Shown here: positions 9,180 to 17,659 of the stretch, piece by piece
How positions within the stretch are numbered: position 1 is the stretch's first letter
Layout: every line of letters starts with the position of its first letter
From: Hyphomicrobiales bacterium
GTDB taxonomy: Bacteria > Pseudomonadota > Alphaproteobacteria > Rhizobiales > Rhizobiaceae
Direction of reading: 5' to 3'
DNA length: 64,000 bases
NCBI GenBank assembly: GCA_900471605.1
Contig: UCEY01000004.1
Location: 80,436 to 144,435 of the forward strand
Translations under genes and position numbers: made by a program
The notes under the pieces: generated by a model
The model's database searches: none
What the model was told of the DNA's origin: nothing
Seen by the model: only the letters and a program-made list of their open reading frames with translations

Positions 9180-10046
9180 CTATCGGCCCTTTTCGCGGCC
9201 CGGGGCGGACGACCGCGTGAGGATCTGATCCCTGTCGACGGGATTGTAGCCGAGAGCACGGGAAACCTTGGTGGCCGCCTCCACGATCAGTCCCGAGATC
9301 CTGTCCTTCTCGAGCCTGCCGCGCATCTCGGGTGCACCAATGATGATCGTCGCAAGTATGGTGCCTTCCGCGTCGAAAACGGGGGCGGCAAAGCCGGCGG
9401 CGCCGACAACCGCCTGCCCCATGCTGACCGAAATGCCGGAGCGGCGGATGTCCTCGAGGATTTCCCGCAGCAGATGGACGTCGGTGACCGTGGCGTTGGT
9501 GAACGCCTTCAATTCGGTATTGGCCAGATAGGCTTCGCGCCAGGCCTCGTCCTGATAGGCCAGCATCAACCGTCCCCCGGCTGATGCATAAAGGGCGCGC
9601 GCCTCTCCCGCCGGAACGACGTATCGAATAGACTGATTACTTTCCACCACGTCCTGATAGATGATCATCCCCAGAGTCCGATCCAGCGTTGCCAAGATGA
9701 CCGTTTCTCCGGACGAGGCCGTCAGTTCCTCCATGATCGGCCGAACGAGATTGGAGAGCTTGCGGCTGCTGAGAATGTTGCTGGCCAGCCAGTAGATTTC
9801 TGGGCCGAGAACATAGCGGCCGTCCTTGTGGATCAGGTAGCCTTGCGCGGTGAGCGGGCGCAGCAAGGTCAGCAGGCTGCTTTTCGGCGAGCTAAGTGCA
9901 ACACTGAGCCGTGCCAGCGTCACTCCCTCGGGCTGCAGCGCAATCACGTTGAACAGCCCGAGCAGCCTGTTCATCGCCCGTGGCGACGACGCGTCGCCTG
10001 TGCCTTCTTCGGCATTCTTGGTCAAAGAAATCGCGTCCATGTTCAT
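9180..10046 (-). CDS. IclR family transcriptional regulator
   Basis: A 288-residue IclR-type regulator. The winged helix-turn-helix spans about residues 25-75 (AMNRLLGLFNVIALQPEG..., then SSPKSSLLTLLRPL), and the IclR effector-binding domain runs from about 95 to 265 with GGRLMLAYQDEAWREAYL and the GAAGFAAPVFD segment. It is divergent from the crotonase gene at 10138 with only 91 bp between them, so it probably controls that gene and itself. The ATG at 10046 is followed by a second in-frame ATG at 10040; both are possible. A much longer frame reaching 10685 was rejected because it lies opposite the crotonase gene. Confidence 0.9.
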   Translation of the reverse strand: MNMDAISLTKNAEEGTGDASSPRAMNRLLGLFNVIALQPEGVTLARLSVALSSPKSSLLTLLRPLTAQGYLIHKDGRYVLGPEIYWLASNILSSRKLSNLVRPIMEELTASSGETVILATLDRTLGMIIYQDVVESNQSIRYVVPAGEARALYASAGGRLMLAYQDEAWREAYLANTELKAFTNATVTDVHLLREILEDIRRSGISVSMGQAVVGAAGFAAPVFDAEGTILATIIIGAPEMRGRLEKDRISGLIVEAATKVSRALGYNPVDRDQILTRSSAPGREKGR

Positions 10047-10137
10047 CTGCCGCGCCCGTGGCCCGATTGTTGCTCTTCCACCGGCGCTCACGCACAAGAA
10101 CCTATCTAGTGCATCAACCACAAGCGGAAAATGAACA

Positions 10138-10923
10138 ATGACGGAAGCCAGGAAATTGATCAACGTCCGGACAGACGGCGCCACAGGCGTGATGGAACTT
10201 GCCAGACCCGCTGTCTTCAATTGCCTTTCGATGGATGTCCATGCCGCCATCCACGCGGCATTGAAGGATTTCGAAGCCGATCCCGCCGTGCGCGCGGTGC
10301 TCATCTGCGCCGAGGGGAAGCATTTCTGCACGGGCGCCGAACTTGGGGAAGTCAAGGAAAAACGCAACAGCGAGGCCGAGATCGATGCTTTCCTGCGCCG
10401 CGGCCATGAAACTTTGCAGGCGCTCGAAGCCAGCCGGCTTCCCATCGTCTGCGCCGTGCAGGGTCTCTGCCTCGCCGGCGGCATGGAACTGCTTCTCGCC
10501 TGCGACGTCGCCTTCGCCGCCGAGACGGCGAAGTTCGGCGACCAGCACGCCCAGTTCGGCCTGGTGCCCGGCTGGGGCGCGTCGCAGCGCCTGCCGCGCG
10601 TCGTCGGGCTGCGGCGCGCCATGGATCTCTTCATGAGTGTCCGCTGGATCGAGGCGGCAAAGGCCGAACAGTGGGGCCTCGTCAACTACGTGGTTCCGGA
10701 TGCGGATCTGCGCGCCGAAGCACTCGCTTATTGCGCCAAGCTCGCCACCCGCTCTTCCGAAGGCATGTCGCTGATGAAGCGCCTCGCGATCGACGGCCTC
10801 GACAAACCCCTGAACGACGCGCTGGAGTTCGAGATCGTCAGCGTCAATGCTCCATTACGCTCCGAGGCGGTGTCGGAAGGTCTCGCCGCCTTCGAAGGCA
10901 AACGCCAGCCGAACTTCGGCTAA
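10138..10923 (+). CDS. Enoyl-CoA hydratase/isomerase family protein
   Basis: A 261-residue crotonase. The first catalytic glutamate is present (E117 in GGMELLLACD), but the second position reads Gln-His (FGDQHAQFG, H137) instead of Pro-Glu. The oxyanion loop is FCTGAELGEV. Loss of one of the two acid/base residues suggests a reaction other than standard syn-hydration, or a hydratase with altered chemistry. It is paired divergently with the IclR regulator and ends before a long, perfect palindromic terminator. No other gene is co-directional nearby, so it looks like a single-gene transcription unit. Confidence 0.88.
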   Translation: MTEARKLINVRTDGATGVMELARPAVFNCLSMDVHAAIHAALKDFEADPAVRAVLICAEGKHFCTGAELGEVKEKRNSEAEIDAFLRRGHETLQALEASRLPIVCAVQGLCLAGGMELLLACDVAFAAETAKFGDQHAQFGLVPGWGASQRLPRVVGLRRAMDLFMSVRWIEAAKAEQWGLVNYVVPDADLRAEALAYCAKLATRSSEGMSLMKRLAIDGLDKPLNDALEFEIVSVNAPLRSEAVSEGLAAFEGKRQPNFG

Positions 10924-10945
10924 GCCCTCTTCCGCAAAGAACGTA

Positions 10946-10975
10946 GAAAGCGGCCGAAGCGCTTCGGCCGCTTTC
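10946..10975. terminator. Bidirectional terminator, perfect 30-bp palindrome
   Basis: A perfect palindrome of two 15-base arms (gaaagcggccgaagc / gcttcggccgctttc) lies between the convergent crotonase and CoA-transferase genes, followed on the plus strand by atgtttt. The position and symmetry fit a shared terminator. Confidence 0.8.
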
Positions 10976-10997
10976 ATGTTTTCGCTCAGCCGCAAGT

Positions 10998-12224
10998 TCA
11001 GATGATTCCCTTGGACTTCAGTTCGGCCTGCGTGTCGGCGCCGAAGCCGAAACGCTCCAGGATCTGCGCCGTATGCTCGCCGAGCAGCGGCGGCGCCTTG
11101 TAGTCCTTGATCGGCGTCTCGGAGAATTTCAGCGGGCTGCCCACAAGATCCACGGCCTCGTTGTGCGGATGCTTGACCGTGACCTTCATCTCGCGCGCGA
11201 CGGTCTGAGGGTCGTCGAAAACCTGCTGGAAGTTGTAGATCGGGCCAGACGGAACACCTGCCGCCTCAAGCGCCGGCAACCATTCCTCGGGCATTCTCGT
11301 GAGGAAGACCGCCTGAAGCTCCGCGGAGAGCGCGTCGCGATGCTTGATGCGGGTCGGTCCGTCGATGAAACGTGGGTCGGTTGCCATCTCGGGATGGCCG
11401 ATTGCCTGGCAGAGGCGTCGGTACTGGCCGTCATTGCCGGCCGTCAGCATCAGGCCGCCTTCCTTGCAGAGAAACATCTGGGAGGGCACGCCTCCGTTGC
11501 CCTGCGTGCCGCGGCGTCCGGGAGGCGTGCCGGAGGACAGGTAGATCTGCACATAATGCGACAGGGCGGCGACGGCGGAGTCAAACAGGGCGAGGTCCAC
11601 ATGCTGGCCCGTACCGCCGTTTTGATCGCGATTGTAAAGCGCCGCGACGATGCCGATAACGGCATTCAGCCCGGTGATGATATCGACGATGGATGGGCCG
11701 ACCTTCATCGGCCCGCCGCCGGGTATATCGTCCGGGTACCCCGTGACGCTCATCAGGCCGCTCATGCCCTGGAAGACGGCGTCGTAACCGGGGCGATTTC
11801 GGTAGGGGCCGGTCTGGCCGAAGCCTGTGATCGAGCAATAAACGAGCCGCGGGTTCAGCTTGTGCAGGGTCTCGTAGTCGAGCCCGTAGCGCGCAAGGTC
11901 GCCATACTTGAAATTTTCCACCAGCACGTCGCTTTCCATAGCGATGCGGCGGATGATTTCCTGCCCCTCCGGCTTCGCCATATCGACGGTGATCGACAGC
12001 TTGCCGCGGTTGCAGGACAGGTGGAAGAAATTCTCGCTGGTCGGATTGCCGTCTGCATCCCTGACATAGGGCGGGCCATACTGGCGGGCGTCGTCGCCGG
12101 CACCAGGCCGCTCGACCTTGATGACCTCTGCCCCGAGATCGGCGAGATATTGCCCGGCCCAAGGGCCGGCGAGGATGCGCGAGAGATCGAGTACCCGAAT
12201 GTTCGAGAGTGGGGTCTTGGTCAT
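10998..12224 (-). CDS. CaiB/BaiF family (family III) CoA transferase
   Basis: A 408-residue family III CoA transferase beginning MTKTPLSNIRVLDLSRILAG, with the conserved catalytic aspartate in RPGYDAVFQGMSG (D148, the equivalent of Asp169 in formyl-CoA transferase). The small and large interlocked domains of the family are full length. It would move CoA from a donor thioester such as succinyl-CoA or the product acyl-CoA to the incoming acid, activating it without ATP. It is the last gene of a six-gene minus operon, 12 bp after the preceding acyl-CoA dehydrogenase gene. Confidence 0.93.
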   Translation of the reverse strand: MTKTPLSNIRVLDLSRILAGPWAGQYLADLGAEVIKVERPGAGDDARQYGPPYVRDADGNPTSENFFHLSCNRGKLSITVDMAKPEGQEIIRRIAMESDVLVENFKYGDLARYGLDYETLHKLNPRLVYCSITGFGQTGPYRNRPGYDAVFQGMSGLMSVTGYPDDIPGGGPMKVGPSIVDIITGLNAVIGIVAALYNRDQNGGTGQHVDLALFDSAVAALSHYVQIYLSSGTPPGRRGTQGNGGVPSQMFLCKEGGLMLTAGNDGQYRRLCQAIGHPEMATDPRFIDGPTRIKHRDALSAELQAVFLTRMPEEWLPALEAAGVPSGPIYNFQQVFDDPQTVAREMKVTVKHPHNEAVDLVGSPLKFSETPIKDYKAPPLLGEHTAQILERFGFGADTQAELKSKGII

Positions 12225-12236
12225 GGGATACTCCAG

Positions 12237-13403
12237 TCAGGCGGACGGCAGGTTCAAGACGTTTCCGGCGATGATGTTGCGCTGGATCTCGTTGGTGCCG
12301 CCATAAATGGTCGAAGGACGCGCATTGTAGAAGTTGGACAGGACGTCGAAAGTCTCGTTGCCGAAAGCCGATGGTCCATCGACCATTCCGGCACCGCCGG
12401 CGGTCTCGACGATCAGGTCTCCGATGCGCGCAAAGGTCTCCGTTCCCCAGATCTTCAGGATCGAGACGTCCGGTCCCAGCTTTTCGCCGCTGCGCACCTG
12501 CGCGGTGAAGCGGCGGTAGAGCCCGTTGAGATCATCAACATCCAGCTGTAGCGCGGCGAAGCGGTCACGGAAAACCAGGTCGCGGTCGCGGCCGGCGAGC
12601 ACTGCGAGCGTCGACAGCCGGGCCAGCGCACTCTGCGCCAGCTTCGGGCTGCCGAGGAACAGACGCTCGAAGCTGAGCAACGCCTTGGCAACGCCCCAGC
12701 CCTTGTTGATCTCGCCCACGATGTTTTCCTTCGGCACGCGTACATTGTCGAAGAAGACTTCGCAGAATTCCTCGTGGCCGGAAAGCGTGCGCATCGGCCT
12801 GACGGTGATGCCCGGCGTTTTCATGTCGACGAGAAGGAAGCTGATGCCTTCCTGCTTTCGCGCCTGCTTATCGGTGCGCACCAGCATGAACATGTGCGTG
12901 CCGTCCTGCGCCAGCGTCGACCACGTCTTCTGGCCGTTGACGACGAATTCGTCGCCGTCGAGGACCGCCTCGGTTCGGAGGCTCGCAAGGTCAGAGCCGG
13001 CGTTCGGTTCGGAATAGCCCTGGCACCAGATTTCCTCGCCAGACAGGATCTTGGGCAGATACCGCTTTCTCTGGTCATCGGAACCCTGCTGGATAAGCAG
13101 CGGTCCAACCATGACGATGCCATGGTCCGGCACGCGGGCGACGCCGTGGGCCTCCTGCTCCTCGATGAAGATCACCAGTTTGCCGGGTTCGAGGCCCATG
13201 CCGCCATACTCGGCGGGCCATGCCGGGGCGACCCAGCCGTGCTGCGAAAGGGTATCGTACCAGCCGCGCATTTCGGAAAGGCGCCTGCGGCTCGGCGAAT
13301 AGCGTAATTCCTCTGGATAGTGCGTCGTGAAGAACTCGCGTACAACGCTGCGGAAGTCCTCGTCGGAAAGGGCGTTCCAATCCTGTTGCTTTGCGGCGCT
13401 CAT
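12237..13403 (-). CDS. Acyl-CoA dehydrogenase (large-type, isovaleryl-like base)
   Basis: A 388-residue acyl-CoA dehydrogenase. The flavin motif GYSEPNAGSD is at 129-138 and NGQKTWSTLAQD follows. The classical base position is Gly (IYGGTNEIQR, G368), but E246 in helix G (LSFERLFLG) occupies the isovaleryl-CoA dehydrogenase position, so the protein is probably catalytic. Its ATG overlaps the stop of the upstream dehydrogenase gene by 4 bp (ATGA), and the two are likely subunits of one heteromeric enzyme, as in the mycobacterial FadE pairs and PimC/PimD. Confidence 0.9.
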   Translation of the reverse strand: MSAAKQQDWNALSDEDFRSVVREFFTTHYPEELRYSPSRRRLSEMRGWYDTLSQHGWVAPAWPAEYGGMGLEPGKLVIFIEEQEAHGVARVPDHGIVMVGPLLIQQGSDDQRKRYLPKILSGEEIWCQGYSEPNAGSDLASLRTEAVLDGDEFVVNGQKTWSTLAQDGTHMFMLVRTDKQARKQEGISFLLVDMKTPGITVRPMRTLSGHEEFCEVFFDNVRVPKENIVGEINKGWGVAKALLSFERLFLGSPKLAQSALARLSTLAVLAGRDRDLVFRDRFAALQLDVDDLNGLYRRFTAQVRSGEKLGPDVSILKIWGTETFARIGDLIVETAGGAGMVDGPSAFGNETFDVLSNFYNARPSTIYGGTNEIQRNIIAGNVLNLPSA

Positions 13404-14521
13404 GCAGCCACTCCCATCGTCAGCTGCGCAAAGCGCGCGCGGTGTTCACCCGCATTTCCGAGCCAGGCCGAAAGGGTCAGCGCCCGTTTCAGATAGAGCC
13501 CGATCTCGTGCTCGTCCGTATAACCGATGCCACCATGCATTTGGATCGCTTCCTTGGTGACAATCAGCGCCGCCGAGGAGACACGGGCCTTGGCGCGGCT
13601 CGCTGCGATGGCTCGTCCCTTGGCATCCGTCGTCGCTTCGAAATCGGCCACCGCACGCGCGATGGCCGCTGCGGAAAGCTCCTGCTGGATGAAGAGGTCG
13701 GCTGCGCGATGCTGCAGCCCCTGGAACGAACCGATCGTCCGGTTGAACTGCTTGCGCGTCCGCAGATAGTCCATGGTCATGTCGATCGCGCCGCAGATGA
13801 GGCCGAGCATTTCCGCGCAGGCCGCAATCGTCGTCGTCTGAAGCGCCTCGTCGAAGAGGTCGCCCGCATCGACAGACAGGATATCTGCAGTATCCACGGG
13901 CACCTTGTCGAAATGGACGGTTGCGATGGCTCCGCCATCCGCGGCCGTTCCGGACTCTATCCGCAGACCCTTTGCCTGCGGCTCCAGCCAGACAAGCGCC
14001 TTGCCGCCGCCAGTTCCGGCAAGCACAAGAAGACCATCAATATCGGTACCCGGCACAACAAGGATCTTGCGGCCAGTAAGTATCCGGCCTTCGCCGCTCG
14101 CTGCCAGCATCGTCCCGGCATGAGAAGCCTCCAGCCGGTACTCCTCCTGCCACGCCACGGCCGGCAGCAACGCCCCCTCCGCCAGTCGAGCCAGAAGTTC
14201 GGCACCTTTTTCAGTCGATGCGGTTTTGGAAAGAAGCGTGCCCGCGAATACAGCGGATGCGACAAGCGGCTCGCGCAGCAACGGCCGACCCAGCGCCTCA
14301 AGGGCGGGAACGAGGTCGCCGATCCTGAGACCGAGACCGCCGGTATCTTCAGGTATCATCATCCCCATCAGGCCAAGTTCGGCAAGCCCCTGCCAGCGCT
14401 CGCGGCTCACCGCACCAGACCGCAGCGCGGCGGGCGAAAGCTCGCGCCGCGCAAACGCGGTAACCGAATCTGTAATAAGTTGCTGCTGTTGCAGCCTCTC
14501 GGATATGTCGTTCTCTGTCAC
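13400..14521 (-). CDS. Acyl-CoA dehydrogenase family protein (small-type, no visible base)
   Basis: A 373-residue acyl-CoA dehydrogenase family protein with the typical RTRKQFNRTIGSFQGLQHRA region. Neither of the known positions for the catalytic glutamate is occupied: helix G reads TTIAACAEMLGLICGA and the C-terminal segment reads ALTLSAWLGNAGEHR. It probably acts as the structural partner of the dehydrogenase encoded next. The start is GTG, overlapping the stop of the upstream CoA transferase gene by 4 bp (GTGA), so translation is coupled. Confidence 0.87.
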   Translation of the reverse strand: MTENDISERLQQQQLITDSVTAFARRELSPAALRSGAVSRERWQGLAELGLMGMMIPEDTGGLGLRIGDLVPALEALGRPLLREPLVASAVFAGTLLSKTASTEKGAELLARLAEGALLPAVAWQEEYRLEASHAGTMLAASGEGRILTGRKILVVPGTDIDGLLVLAGTGGGKALVWLEPQAKGLRIESGTAADGGAIATVHFDKVPVDTADILSVDAGDLFDEALQTTTIAACAEMLGLICGAIDMTMDYLRTRKQFNRTIGSFQGLQHRAADLFIQQELSAAAIARAVADFEATTDAKGRAIAASRAKARVSSAALIVTKEAIQMHGGIGYTDEHEIGLYLKRALTLSAWLGNAGEHRARFAQLTMGVAA

Positions 14522-15750
14522 GCTTTCACCAAGGTCTTCTCTGTTTGTGCCGTTGCGCTTGCGGCGTCAATTTCGGCCGACGCCAGGCCGCAACCTTCGA
14601 GCACTTCACGGGTGTGTTCACCGAGCCGCGGCGCCAGACGGCGGATCGAACCCGCCGATTCCGAAAAAGCCACCGGAATGGAGGTCGTCATGAACTTGCC
14701 CTCCGTCGGATGGGTCGTCCGCTGGAAGAAACTGGTCTCCTTGAAATACGGATCCTCGAGCAGGTCGTTGAAGTCCTGCACAGGCCCATTGGGAATGTCA
14801 GCCGCGTCAAGGCGCCGACGCCACTCCGCAGTTGTCTCCTGCTCCATCCGCTCCGAAAGCACGCCGTAGAGGGTATCGATGTTCTGCGAGCGCGCGTTCA
14901 CCTTGGCGAACCGCGGGTCATTCGCCATGTCCGGCCTGCCGATCACGTCGAACATGCGCCGCCACTGTTCGTCCGTGTTGGCGAGCAGGCAGATATAGCC
15001 GTCACTGGTTCGATAGGGGCGCCTGTGCGGCGTGAACATTCGGCTGTAGCCGAGCCCATGCGCCGGATCGTCCAGCACCCCGCCCCAAAGATGTTCCAGC
15101 ATGTTGAAGGTGACCATACTTTCCAGCATGGGAACATGCACTTCCTGTCCCCGCCCCGTCCGTTCGCGCCACAGAAGCGCCATCGACACCGCCGAAGCCA
15201 GGACGTAGCCGCAGTGCTTGTCGGCGATGACGGTGGGAAAATAGCGCGGTTCGCCGTGATTGCGGCCGTTCATCGCCGCGACACCGCTCATGCCCTGAAT
15301 GACGTCGTCGAAGGCCGGCCAGTTGCGCCTGGAACTTTCCGGCCGATATCCGCTGGCCGAGGCGTAAACAAGCGAGGGATTGATAGCGGCAATGGCGGCA
15401 TAATCGATGCCGAGCCGCTCGGCGGCGCTGGGACGCATGCTGTGAATGAACACGTCGGCTGTCTCGACGAGGCGAAAAAGTGCATTGCGCGCCTCGGGTT
15501 TCTTGAGGTCGAGAACGACGCTGCGCTTATTCCTGTTCAGGTTCAGGAAGAAGACGCCCATCGCCTCGCTGCGCGAGGGGCCGACATGCCGGGTATGATC
15601 GCCTTCAGGGGATTCCACCTTAATGACGTCAGCTCCCATGTCACCTAGTATCTGGGTTGCCACCGGTCCGAGCACGTTGATCGAGAGATCGATAATCCGA
15701 AACCCGGAGAGTGGGCCGGCATTGCCGGGCTGGATGGCGCGCTCCGTCAC
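14518..15750 (-). CDS. CaiB/BaiF family (family III) CoA transferase
   Basis: A 410-residue family III CoA transferase with the conserved Asp in NWPAFDDVIQGMSG (D148). The substrate-binding region differs clearly from that of the other CoA transferase in the same operon, so the two probably have different acids or different CoA donors. GTG start overlapping the MaoC gene stop by 4 bp. Having two transferases in one operon could serve activation of a dicarboxylic acid or CoA recycling from product to substrate; which one cannot be told from sequence. Confidence 0.92.
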   Translation of the reverse strand: MTERAIQPGNAGPLSGFRIIDLSINVLGPVATQILGDMGADVIKVESPEGDHTRHVGPSRSEAMGVFFLNLNRNKRSVVLDLKKPEARNALFRLVETADVFIHSMRPSAAERLGIDYAAIAAINPSLVYASASGYRPESSRRNWPAFDDVIQGMSGVAAMNGRNHGEPRYFPTVIADKHCGYVLASAVSMALLWRERTGRGQEVHVPMLESMVTFNMLEHLWGGVLDDPAHGLGYSRMFTPHRRPYRTSDGYICLLANTDEQWRRMFDVIGRPDMANDPRFAKVNARSQNIDTLYGVLSERMEQETTAEWRRRLDAADIPNGPVQDFNDLLEDPYFKETSFFQRTTHPTEGKFMTTSIPVAFSESAGSIRRLAPRLGEHTREVLEGCGLASAEIDAASATAQTEKTLVKA

Positions 15751-16223
15751 TGGGCTGCCTTCCCATCCGTGCGGGCCTTGACCATCCGCAGAGGCGTGTA
15801 GATCATCACCGTCTCGCCTTTCTGGTTGATCACCTTGTTGCGCGTGCGCACGATGCCCCTGTTCGGCCGGCTGCCGGAACGGCGGGATTCGATCACCTCG
15901 ACCTCAACGTGAATGGTGTCACCGGCGACCGTCGGGCCTTTGATTTCCAGTTCCATGCCGAGGAACGCAAAACCGGTGTGCTGCATGCTTGCCTGAACCA
16001 GCAGCCCTTCCGAGAAGGTGAAGACCAGCGCGCCCGGCGTCACGGCGCCCTGGATGTCGGACTCCTTGGCCTGGAATTCGCGGTTGGTGAAGAGCACCTC
16101 AGTCATCCCGGTGCAGGTCGTGAAATTGATGATATCGGTCTCGGTGATGGTACGGCCGATCGTCTTGAAGGAACGGCCAACCGGCAGGTCTTCGTAGTAG
16201 AGGCCAAGTCCAAGAACGTCCAT
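15747..16223 (-). CDS. MaoC-like hot-dog protein lacking the usual Asp-His pair
   Basis: A 158-residue hot-dog-fold protein of the MaoC family. In active (R)-hydratases the loop after the long helix reads approximately GDxNPxHxD; here the same place reads TGMTEVLFTNREF (residues 38-50), with neither the Asp nor the His. The rest of the fold is intact, including TPGALVFTFSEGL and the beta-sheet region LEIKGPTVAGDTIHVEVEV. It may be a non-catalytic half of a heteromeric hydratase, a thioesterase-like protein, or use other residues. It is the second gene of the operon, 22 bp after the acyl-CoA dehydrogenase gene. Confidence 0.82.
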   Translation of the reverse strand: MDVLGLGLYYEDLPVGRSFKTIGRTITETDIINFTTCTGMTEVLFTNREFQAKESDIQGAVTPGALVFTFSEGLLVQASMQHTGFAFLGMELEIKGPTVAGDTIHVEVEVIESRRSGSRPNRGIVRTRNKVINQKGETVMIYTPLRMVKARTDGKAAQ

Positions 16224-16245
16224 GATGATGTCTCCGATGCCGACG

Positions 16246-17403
16246 TCAGTCGAGCAGATTGCGTGAAATGATGTTCCGCTGGATCTGGTTGGTGCCTTCG
16301 ATGATCTGCAGCACCTTCGCGTCGCGGAAATAGCGGTTGATCGGGTATTCGTTCGATACGCCGGCGGCGCCGAACAATTGCACTGCGTTGGTGGCGACCG
16401 TCATGGCCGTGTCGGTGGCGTGGCATTTGGCGATGGCGGCGAGCTGCGCCAGTTCCTGGCCCTTGATGCCGGCATCGACGGCGGCCGCCGCCTGGTAGAC
16501 GAGCTTGCGCGCCGCCTCGATCTGGATGGCCATGTCGGCCACCATCCAGCGTACGCCCTGGAAGTTGGATACCGTCTGACCGAAGGCGTGACGATTCTTG
16601 ATGAAGTCGATGGCGTGATCCATCGCACCCTGCGCCAGCCCCACACCGCGCGCGCCGATGATCGGTCGCGAGTCGTTCAGCGCCGCCATTGCGACCCGGA
16701 AACCGGTCTTTTCGTCGCCGAGCATGTTCTCGGCGGGGATATAGGCATTGTCGAAATAGAGCGAATGGGATGGAACGCCACGGGCGCCGATCTTGTCTTC
16801 CTTGCGGCCGACCTCGAAGCCGGGCGTGCCCTTCTCGACGATGAACAGGTTGACTTTGCCACGCTCGTCGTCTTCACCTGTCTTGGCCGCCACGAGCACG
16901 AAATCCGCCATGCCGGCATTGGTGCACCAGATCTTCGAACCGTTGAGGCGGAAGCCGTTGCCATCGCGCCGGGCGCGGGTCTTGATGCCTGCGACGTCGG
17001 ACCCGCTCTGCGGCTCGGTCAGCGAAAGCGCGCCGCGCAGGTCGCCGGAGGCGAGACCCGGCAGGTATTTCGCCTTTTGCTCCGGGCTGCCGCCGGCTAG
17101 GATGGCACCGATCGGCACCCACTGCACGACCAGCAAATAGGCGGTATTGTAGCAGACCCGGCCGAGTTCCTCGACCGCGACACAGGCCGACAGCATGCTG
17201 CCCGTGCCGCCATACTCCGGGGGAAACGGCAGCGTGAAGAGGCCAAGTTCCTTTATAAGCGCGTACATGTCGTGCGGATATTCGGCGGTCAGATCGATTT
17301 CCTGAGCCCGTCCCGCTACCTTCTCACGCGCTACACGTCGGACGAGGTCCTGAATTTGCAACTGATCTTCGTTCAGCTCTAGGGCCAAGTTTAAACTCCG
17401 CAT
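16246..17403 (-). CDS. Acyl-CoA dehydrogenase (classical, Glu base present)
   Basis: A 385-residue acyl-CoA dehydrogenase of the short/medium-chain type. Motifs: LTEPQSGSDVAGIKT (flavin contact), ALNDSRPIIGARGVGLAQGA (helix G) and the classical base in IIEGTNQIQRNI (E369). A homotetrameric enzyme introducing a 2,3-double bond is likely. I chose the ATG at 17403, which gives the usual N terminus (NLALELNEDQLQIQDLVRR); longer versions from 17436 (ATG) or 17472 (TTG) are possible, and no start has a convincing ribosome binding site. First gene of the six-gene minus operon ending at 10998. Confidence 0.88.
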   Translation of the reverse strand: MRSLNLALELNEDQLQIQDLVRRVAREKVAGRAQEIDLTAEYPHDMYALIKELGLFTLPFPPEYGGTGSMLSACVAVEELGRVCYNTAYLLVVQWVPIGAILAGGSPEQKAKYLPGLASGDLRGALSLTEPQSGSDVAGIKTRARRDGNGFRLNGSKIWCTNAGMADFVLVAAKTGEDDERGKVNLFIVEKGTPGFEVGRKEDKIGARGVPSHSLYFDNAYIPAENMLGDEKTGFRVAMAALNDSRPIIGARGVGLAQGAMDHAIDFIKNRHAFGQTVSNFQGVRWMVADMAIQIEAARKLVYQAAAAVDAGIKGQELAQLAAIAKCHATDTAMTVATNAVQLFGAAGVSNEYPINRYFRDAKVLQIIEGTNQIQRNIISRNLLD

Positions 17404-17509
17404 GCTTGCCTGAACGGCATCCGCGCCGTCCTTCATGGCTTGGTGGTATTTCCGAATGCGCTGGAGGGTCAATTCTGGAGGCCTTTCGGAAGGCGGTTGG
17501 AGGCAACCT

Positions 17510-17525
17510 CAACATGCATATGTTG
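17510..17525. promoter_or_regulatory. Operator-like inverted repeat CAACATGCATATGTTG
   Basis: A 16-bp element with a 6-bp inverted repeat (caacat / atgttg) around GCAT lies about 107 bp upstream of the acyl-CoA dehydrogenase start at 17403. It contains CATATG, as do four other intergenic elements in the window. It is flanked by a longer imperfect repeat (cggaaggcg / cgccttccg). Confidence 0.35.
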
Positions 17526-17601
17526 AAACGCCTTCCGCCTCGCTTTTCTGTGCGGCTGCTGGCCATGTGGCGGCCGCACACTTCTCTCGCGCGATATGCC
17601 A

Positions 17602-17635
17602 AAGGCGCGGGACCGCCGTCGCGACCCCGCGCCTT
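17602..17635. terminator. Hairpin terminator
   Basis: A perfect 10-bp stem (aaggcgcggg / cccgcgcctt) with a 14-base loop lies between the end of the hydratase gene at 17660 and the next minus-strand operon. It marks the likely end of the 17660-20211 operon. Confidence 0.65.
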
Positions 17636-17659
17636 GATGCATCGGAGAGGAGCAGGCTC

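Noticed and set aside
10047..10685. N-terminal extension of the IclR gene
   Set aside because: It lies opposite the crotonase gene at 10138 and has no IclR similarity; the helix-turn-helix starts after 10046.
11073..12551. 492-codon plus-strand frame opposite the CoA transferase and dehydrogenase
   Set aside because: Composition typical of antisense frames in GC-rich DNA; the minus-strand genes are unambiguous.
13391..15648. Long plus-strand frames opposite 13400-15750
   Set aside because: Antisense to tightly overlapping dehydrogenase and CoA transferase genes with full family motifs.
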